Assembly (NCBI GenBank): GCA_019925795.1
Contig: CM034305.1
Location: 55,912,573 to 55,976,572 of the forward strand
DNA: 64,000 nucleotides
Source of the DNA: Dendrobium chrysotoxum
Lineage: Eukaryota; Streptophyta; Magnoliopsida; Asparagales; Orchidaceae
Reading direction: 5' to 3'
Part shown: positions 56,605 to 64,000 of the stretch, in pieces
How the letters are laid out: the number at the start of each line of letters is the position of its first letter
Numbering within the stretch: the stretch's first letter is position 1
Translations under genes and position numbers: made by a program
The notes under the pieces: model-generated
What the model saw: only the letters and a program-made list of their open reading frames with translations
Database searches by the model: none
Told to the model about the DNA's origin: nothing

Positions 56605-59208
56605 GTAAGTATCAAAAGTCATAGGGGTTCCTTGATAAACTAAGTATTTGCAGAACAACATATAGAAAAAAGTAACATAAAAATCATGGCAAATGATAAA
56701 AGTCGCAGAAAATATAACTTATTGTTTATTTTTCCTAAGTAAAAATAAAATAAAAGGCAAGGAACTTGAGTTAATAAGCCCATGTGTTCAACCCTTGCCA
56801 TTAAACTAAAAAAACTAAAAGCCAAGTTGTTTAAATACACAGACCGTTATCTGAAGGATGATACTGATATGATCTTAAAGCTAGCGCCTCAGAAAATATG
56901 CATGCTGGAGAAACAGCAAGGAAGAATAGAAGCCGCCTGCGAATATTGTCAGAGAAACAGGAAAAAATTAAGAGATGAATGAAAAATATTTGCTAACTGC
57001 TGATTCACAAGAGTTAATTTCACAGTTGAGGCACAATGCTTACCTAATATAAAGCTAAATCATTCACAAGTCAACCGCATATTGAGAAAGAAAAACAGAA
57101 TCGCAGAAAAGCTGCCACAATTTATGATTTCTCCAGCAGCAGGCTTCTAGACTTAAGATCTAAACTGGATTATTCAAATGAAAGTAAGAAGACAAGTCAG
57201 AGTATGGTCATATATATATTTGACTTGATAAGAAACATTAACCTTTAACTGAGGCTCCAAGTAATTGAGATTTTGTGCTCAAAGACTTACAGATGAAATT
57301 TACAGTACTACACAGAAGCTGCGCACTCTGTTGCCTTAGGTTGTGGATCTTTTGAACCCACAGCTATTTAATATATCTATATGTTATGGCAATGTAATAT
57401 GTGATTTGAATAGACATAAGTATATCCCATTATGCTAATAACACTATATAAAGTTTAATGTGGGGCACAGAATATAAGCTGAAGGAACTGCCAGACCTTG
57501 TCAATCATGAAACATCTTTACAGAGTTTGTGCAAATTAGTTTTTTATGGTCACATTTACAGTACATTTCATCTTTTCTACGGCCCAAGGGTTGATGGTAT
57601 GTTTTGATAAATGTAGATCAAGTTCTGTTGGCCCTTGACAAATCACATGATGCTGAGACATGCTTTTTGCCATCTAATAGAGTTCGAGTCACCTTCATTT
57701 TGAGTTTGATCATACATTAAGAATACCTTTGAACGTTTGTAAAGCATGTATGTCTTTGAACTTTCATTTAACGTTGTCATGGGTTCATCTGCTGAGGCCA
57801 AGGCTTGGTGGTATAGTTTTGTGTCCGTTATCTATATCCAATCTCTCTTTGAATTGAATTTTACTTTAATTCCTTTCATCTCCACCTATAGTTTACTAAC
57901 TCTCAATACAAGGAAGAGCATATGTACATGTGAAGCTAACGTAAATCAAGAAATCCGATTGCTGAGATCATACAAAATTATCAATGAGCGAAAAAAGTGA
58001 GGGCTAAGTATACATGGAGAGAGAGGCTGGAATCGAATGATAATTTCATTCGAATGACAAGTGATGACAAAAAGAAATACAAAAAATGACTAATTTACAG
58101 AAGAAATGAATAATGTAATAATGCCTAAAAGAAATAGGTAAGAGCTAATCCCTCCTTATTTTGTGCACAATTAATAAAATGAGCAAACTTGATAATCATC
58201 CCTCCTTATTGGAATAAGCAAGCAGGAAGTACATCTTCTGTCTCATCTTATACTTGTCGGGGGAGAGAATTTTGGACTTCTTAAAAATATCTCCATCTCT
58301 CTCTCTTTAATTTGTTTGTACCACATCATGTTACCTTTATGTAGTTTTATGTACTTCATTCTCCCATCTGGACTTTGGGCTTCACCTTGAAGGCATAATG
58401 AGTGGTGACTGTTCCATCCAACAATAACAGCACGCAATCTCCCAACATAAATAGGAGGAATGGAAAAATGAATCCAAGAGAACCGATTAGGAGAAACAGA
58501 AAAACAAGCCTCCTTGCCAAACCAACAATAGCAGCAGCAGACCTCTTGCCAACTAAGCAGTTGCAAAAGAAGCCAAATCATATGGTCTCCACACCAAATC
58601 CTTAGATCAACGACTGCTTCATTCAGGTTGTTGCCGCCAATGATTGGAATGAAGGCAAAGCAGGAGGCGAGGAGATGCGAGGGTTTATCTCACCTTGCTT
58701 TCCTTTTTCTTCAACGACTTTGCTTGTGGTTCTCTTTCTCTTAGGCTCACCCCGAGGACCCCCTAGTTTTTACAATCAAATATGAGAAATCTCCCAAACT
58801 ATTTCACTTAAAGGGGTGTATCTCATTCGTTCGCAGATACAATAGGAGGTCAAGGATCCCCAATGATCTTGGCTCAATTTATTAAAAAAAAAAATTTTTT
58901 GTTCACCCAATCTAACTAATCATAACATATTGTCGTAGGATACATTTGCATTTTACATGGACCGTATTTTGCGCTCTTAATATAACATAAAATACTTCAA
59001 TATGTATGTATACACCAAACATTCAACATATTGTTTTATGTTACCTTTGTGAAATGTTTGATGCATCTAAGTCATTTGATCAAAGTATTGTAGCATATAA
59101 TACAACAAGCGGACCTAAAGATATGTTTGTTATGAACATAAGATACATTAAATTCAAATTCTGTTTTTTTTTTTCAAGAAATTAGACGAACATTGTTTGA
59201 TTTCTGTC
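56605..59208. other. Region downstream of the response regulator, no confident gene
   Basis: Mixed sequence, less AT-rich than 53-56 kb. An ORF on the plus strand (56782-56982, 66 codons, with KDDTDMILKLAPQK and lysine/glutamine-rich ends) looks more protein-like than the others but is unrecognised and isolated. ORFs near 57746 and 58243-58605 have no recognisable domain. Some of this may be untranslated or terminal exon sequence of the minus-strand gene at 59743-61637. I cannot confirm that. Confidence 0.35.
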
Positions 59209-59409
59209 TTAGTTCTTTGAGTTACAGTAAATTGGACTAGGAATTTGGTGGGCATCCATAGGGGGAACTAGAATGTAGTCAACGTGTATTTCAGATAGTC
59301 TCTTTTTGCATATTTTGGCTGAGTTACTCAGAATGATACCAGAAATGATTAAGGCATCTTGTTTTGATTCACCTGTTCTTTTTCTCTGAGCATGGTGCAC
59401 TTTGTTCAT
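59209..59409 (-). other. Possible terminal exon remnant or chance ORF
   Basis: A 66-codon frame (MNKVHHAQRKRTGESKQD ... VPPMDAHQIPSPIYCNSKN) 330 bp beyond the last clear exon of the response regulator and on the same strand. The residue mix is plausible for protein, but I see no convincing splice acceptor in a compatible phase. It could be a 3' exon read in the wrong frame or chance. Confidence 0.2.
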
Positions 59410-59742
59410 ACTTTCTAAAGAATGTGGAGGGGTTATAATGTTAGTAAATTTTGAATCTTCAAAATGTTGTCATTAGTTCTTGACATAACTATTCATATTA
59501 CAAAATATAACCAACAAGTAAATAAAATTGAGGCAATATAGGAAATAGAGTTAATAGCATACGTAATGGAGCATGAACTGATTAAATTTGGAAGCAGAAA
59601 ACAATATTTATATAATTTACTAAGCATAATTTAACAAACTAGAAAGTAGGCATGCCTTATATGACATTCCCAGGAAAGAAAACCATGAACGCATTGGTTC
59701 GAGTTGAAAATGTTTTTCCCTTAGAAGAATGAATCGACATAC

Positions 59743-61637
59743 CTGCCTGAGTGCTGCATGAAGATCATCTTCATACGCAACATCATTTAAACATGCAATA
59801 ATTTCAGGGGAAGAATTCCTTGCAGGAACAGTTGTCAAATTTAAAGGGCTTCTTTGATTGAGATTTTCATTGAAATTGCTGTAAGCATCCACCAAAGAAG
59901 TGTCATTTATTGCTCCCATTTCTACATCTATCCCAGAGCAAGAACTAAACTGCTGCTGTTTTTGTTCCGCTGCATGAAGAAGAGATGGTTATCCGCAAAG
60001 AAAAAAATCAAAGTTGATGGTTGCATCGAACATTATAGAGAAGAATGAACTCAACAACTTAATGTTCTGGCCTTAAATTACTTACAGGGAAGCATTGTAT
60101 TCAACTCCATCGACAAGGTGTCATCCGAACCACATCCTTCCAAGTGGATATTGCTGAAAAATGTGCCAGTTTTTGGACTTTCTTCTGCATATCCGAGTTG
60201 GTTGGCTGAACTTAGACAAGAGTTTAGATCAGCGGGCAAAGGAAGTTGACAAGTCTGTGTATAAGAATTCAGTTGATTTGACCTTCGAAGGAAAGACTGG
60301 AAGCCTAAGTCATTAGATGCTTGAGTTGGTGCATTCATCACTAAGGAATTTCGTATAAGACCTGGGTTTTCAGTTACCAATTGGTCTGTTTGTGGATTAA
60401 TTGAATGTTGTCGTCCAGTTATCACTTCGCTTGACTCTGTATTATTTGCATATTTTCGACTCAAATCATTCTGACAGCTAAAAGGACGAGTAAACCATGT
60501 TGGTTGCATGGTAGCATGGCCACTATGAAATTGCTGAGAAGGATAGTACGTGGAAGGTCCAGGCATAGTTTTGCATCCACTGACACCAAAATTTTCGAAG
60601 CTGATAGCTGAACATCGACTGTTAAGAGTCATGAAATCTGAGCTCCCAGCATATACACTTGTGCCAGCATAAGTATTGAAGTGTTCGCTAAGTCCCATTC
60701 CATTCCTTTTAAGACCTCTCCTATACTTCTGCCAAAAAAAAGTTTCTTTAATTTGACGAGGTAACTAGATTATGAATAATCAGGAAAGGCAAAGCTACAT
60801 CAGTGAGAGCTGGAATGAACAAATTTTACCCAGATAGACTCAGCAAAACACCATGTTTAGATTTATAGCACTCAAGAAAAGTTGGTATTTTGCCTAACCT
60901 GTAAATGACTGGCTACATTCTCACGGCTAAGCCCTGGGATATTCATGATATCAAGTATTTTCTTTGGTACCGCCCCTGAGAGAAAGAAGAATGGTTTTAA
61001 GATTACAAAAAATAACCATGGAAAATATAAAATGCATGAATGTGTACTAACGATCAAGCCCTAGTTGGTTGACAGCATTGATGAATTCAGTATGCAACTC
61101 AGCGGTCCATGTAACTCTAGGTTTCTTTTGTGCAGTGGCTTCATCATCAGAGTCGTCACTGTCATCATGATCTCTTTCCTTTCCATGGCTCTTGAAATTT
61201 TTTATCGGAACATCTTGTGCTGTCCTTGCATGATCCAGTTTGTTCCAAAGATCATAAGAACCCTTCTTTTCCTTTAATGATTTCCTGACCACATGCTTCC
61301 AGATGACCTTAATTTCCTCTAGCCGTATAGGTTTAACAAGGTAGTCAACCGCTCCATGCATTATTCCTTTCATCACACTCTTAAAATCACAATCTACTGA
61401 TAGCACTGCAAAAGAAATTGGTACTAGGATATACAGTGATAAAAAACAAGAGAATGAAATTATTTAGGAGGGTTATTTGCATACTAATTACAGGCAAGTC
61501 CATCTCAAGGCCCAAAATCTCCAAAAGCTTAAACCCATCCATGTCCGGCATATTAACGTCACTAATCACAAGATCATATATATCTTTGTTCTCTCTTAGC
61601 AGTTTCAAAGCATCATGTGCATGCTGGGCAATAGTAA
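59743..61637 (-). CDS. Type-B two-component response regulator (cytokinin-type), five internal exons
   Basis: Exons (minus): 61637-61485, 61405-61052, 60975-60899, 60728-60086, 59969-59743. All junctions are GT..AG and all phases agree (2+151, 2+352, 2+75, 643, 2+225 nt). The first two exons encode most of the receiver: DLVISDVNMPDMDG holds the phospho-accepting Asp, MLSVD the conserved Ser, and DYLVKPIR the conserved Lys. An acidic/basic linker follows, then a GARP/MYB-like DNA-binding domain (KPRVTWTAELHTEFINAVN, VPKKILDIMNIPGLSREN, ASHLQ then KYRRGLKRN). The long later exons are Ser/Gln/Asn-rich, as in the activation region of the family. These proteins receive phosphate from histidine phosphotransfer proteins and switch on cytokinin primary-response genes in the nucleus. 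The exon with the N-terminal acidic Asp pair is not found up to 64000, and the last visible exon ends at a good donor (CAG|GTATGT), so the gene continues on both sides. No stop or frameshift interrupts the exons, so it is probably functional. Confidence 0.92.
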
Positions 61638-63398
61638 CTGCAAAAGAATTAAGATTGTTTATGAAGACTTGAGCAATGTTATGATTAGGGGAAAGAAACG
61701 GAAGTGAAATGAATTACAAGTAATTTATGAGTTGATTCTGAATCAATGTTCATTGATTTGAGATTTTCAGCAGTTTTTTCAATTTATTTTACTCAAATTC
61801 TTAATGCCCAAAAGAACCTTCAAAATATTCAATTTACCTGACATTCATATCAAAGAAAATAAACTGTCACCTTAAATCATTTCTAGAAAATATTATCACA
61901 CATGCTCACCACTTCAAACAAATATATCCAAGCACAATTATGGGATCAACAAGCTTTTTATCATTCTTTTTCTTGCGTGTTTTGTGATCTCAGTAGCATC
62001 AAGTTTGTTTCATCATCCTTTTATTGAAAATATTTAGATTGTTTAGATTGAATTAAATGGTAAGAACTTGCAGCCAATATCAGTAGAGTTGTGGTGGAAT
62101 TTATAGTGAAATGGTGGTGGTGGATTTTATAGTTTGATCTTGCTTCTAAAGATAGAAGATCATTGAGGACACACTTGAGGTCTTGGAATGAGGCTAGGGC
62201 TAGATTTGGGTGGGTTAATTGTGGAGGCCTAGAGGTTACCTTGATGGAGGAAGTTAATTATGAAACTAAGGTAGATGTGGGGCTCGGGTAATGATTGGAA
62301 AAGGGGCTAGATCAAGAGGCATGATAAAGGTTCAGCGTAAATAATGCCTTGTAGATGGAGAAGGAAGGCTACTGGAGTCTGGAGGCTTGTGGAGGTAGTG
62401 GTGTTGGCTTAGGGTTTGTGTAAGGATGAAACCTGAGAGCTCGGAAGCTTAGGATTTAGGATCTATGGCGAGGCCAAGAGCTTTCAGGTGTTTTCTGGAT
62501 TTATTTATTTCTTTAGGGTTTAGGCAAGGAGGGGAGAGAAATAAGAATAGGATAAGAAGAAGAAAACCTCATTACAAAGATTATTCAAGTGCTTGACCAC
62601 AAAGTTTCACACAAAAACAAACATTTGTTGTAACCTTGCTTGGATCTAGCATAAAATTTGTTGAAACCTTCTTTGATTCATGTGAGTTTGGACTTGATTT
62701 ATTGGAGAAGCCTTAAACAATAACTTGAATGGTTCAACCTCTTTAGTTTAAAATTGTTTAAACTTGAATAGGCCAGCCACAATGAGCTTGGATGAGGGTG
62801 CTCAGAATGGTCAACTAGCCATATCCTAATCACCTTCCAACTTACAGCCACCTTTCAATTAACTTTCAACCATCATAGGACTTTGCTTATGAATGATTTG
62901 ACGCGTTGCATCAAATAATTTATCACATTCAAAAACATTTAACTTTTTTAATTCATTGCAGTTAATTTATTAAAGTACTTGAAGGTTATTGTGGGAAAAT
63001 TTTCAAAATTCAATTATGTCTTGCCTTATCATATGGTTTGAATTTAAGATATCTCATGTTTACATCATCAATGGACCTATAATTAGCATAACCAAGAGTC
63101 GGTAATCTTTTCATGCACACCAAATAAATCATGCAAATCAGGTAAAGCAAGCAATGAAAATTGATAGAGTAGGGCGCCTAGTGGTGGGATAAATGAGGTG
63201 CAAATGATGGTTTTATGATGGTGGTGAGTTGATGTGGAAAAATATGAGGCTTATGGAGTTCGTCTTAAGGGTGGCAAAGGATTATGGGTTAGTTGAAGAG
63301 AGAGATCTGGCTTGGGACAACTATGGTGAAGACTAGGGCTCAATTAAGAATAGTTCAAGAGGCTGTAAAGTATTCTAAATGCAGGGGTTTGAAGAATA
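61638..63398 (-). other. Probable first intron of the response regulator
   Basis: No exon-like sequence for the receiver N-terminus is visible. 62060-62580 and 63130-63360 are G/A-rich relative to surroundings and may be old repeat DNA. Both contain GGCCAAGAGCTT-like phrases (near 62470, and again near 63940). No gene is supported. Confidence 0.45.
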
Positions 63399-63843
63399 TT
63401 GGTGTTTGGTTTGAAGTAAACCAAATACAGTATAAAGTTTTGGTGTACTTGGAATTCACCCTCTAATTTATTTTTGGTGTATTTGAAATTCATCAGATTT
63501 GGGCGATTTCTAAATATACTAGAACTTCATTACCAGCTGCCGGCCGCCGCCAACTGCCACCACTGCCTACTGCCACCACCTTCGTCGCCGAACGCTACTA
63601 CTGTTGCCACAGCCACCACCACGGATGGCCGCCACCGCCGCCACAACCACCATCACTGCCTGCCACCGCCACTGACCACCATATCTTTAGACTTTACACT
63701 ATATTTATTTTACTTCAAGCCAAACAAAAAAAAAGTAACTCCCCGTATTTATTTTGCACTCATCCAAACTACATCAAGGTATTTCAAATACATTGCATTA
63801 TTTTTACATTGCATTCCTTTTTCAGCAAACCAAATAACCCCTA
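63399..63843. mobile_element. MITE-like element with GC-rich core
   Basis: About 445 bp bounded by TTGGTGTTTGGTTTGAAG and, inverted, the complement of CAGCAAACCAAATAACCCC, a terminal style common in plant hAT/Harbinger-like MITEs. Subterminal TTGGTGTATTTGAAATTCA repeats lie on the left and TTTCAAATACATTGC on the right. The core (63535-63680) is a CCACCGCCG low-complexity tract that yields a spurious 129-codon ORF. Confidence 0.5.
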
Positions 63844-64000
63844 AGATGTGGAATAAGGTATAGGGATTGTGGTTAGGTGGCGAGAGGAGTGATGGAAAGA
63901 AGGTGATTGACTAAGAGAGCTCAATTTTGTGTGGGAGGTTGGGGCCAAGAGCTTCGAAAGTGAAGAGAAGTTTTGCTTGGGCTATTTGTTATAACTCGGG
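63844..64000. other. Window edge, nothing recognised
   Basis: GA-rich sequence without a supported gene, presumably still intron or upstream DNA of the response regulator. Confidence 0.4.

Noticed and set aside
57746..58000. 84-codon ORF in the region downstream of the response regulator
   Set aside because: No recognisable domain, no matching splice sites, and ordinary length for chance ORFs.
63474..63863. 129-codon ORF with His/Thr/Pro repeats
   Set aside because: It is the translation of a CCACCGCCG low-complexity core inside a MITE-like element.

Overview
This is plant nuclear DNA, almost certainly from a flowering plant with a repeat-rich genome. The evidence is Ty1/copia LTR retrotransposons primed by initiator tRNA-Met, MITE-like elements, an intron-split type-B response regulator gene with GT..AG introns, and long AT-rich non-coding stretches. 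The sequence does not let me name the species.

Region by region: 1-2135 is tandem satellite-like DNA (108-bp monomers, then diverged ~190-bp monomers). 2199-18353 is a large non-coding block made of two inverted pairs: A (2199-4880) with A' (10540-13321), and B (5375-9775) with B' (13536-18353). They are ordered A-B-C-A'-D-B', which a single palindrome cannot give. 18354-51495 is an old minus-strand copia element (E0) broken by two younger relatives. E1 (minus strand, 21358-32852) is flanked by the duplication GTACA. E2 (plus strand, 37157-48772) is flanked by CAAGT. 51496-59200 is mostly AT-rich intergenic DNA with small MITE-like elements. 59743-61637 holds five internal exons of a minus-strand type-B response regulator; its first exon is not visible and the last 2.3 kb of the window look like its first intron.

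The three copia elements have the hallmarks of the Sirevirus (SIRE/Maximus) lineage: a tRNA-Met primer site, several polypurine tracts, LTRs of 1.6-1.8 kb, and a third ORF between RNase H and the 3' LTR. The most interesting system is shared by all three. (1) ORF3 (about 366-379 codons) resembles plant transposon-associated proteins and is conserved even in the old copy. (2) A TATA-like box lies about 65-80 nt upstream of each ORF3 start. (3) Upstream of both that TATA box and the LTR TATA box lie dense arrays of one palindrome, TCGT-N5-ACGA. Its half-sites are the same in all copies, while the 5-bp centre differs between subfamilies. This looks like a self-contained regulatory circuit in which ORF3 and the genomic promoter share one operator, reminiscent of anti-silencing factors of some plant DNA transposons; the function is inference. 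(4) Gag and Pol are in different frames in all three copies. They are separated by a segment with a matching splice donor and acceptor (722, 722 and 668 nt), both in phase 0, so splicing may set the Gag/Pol ratio.

None of the three elements looks autonomous now: each carries nonsense codons, mostly C-to-T or G-to-A changes.
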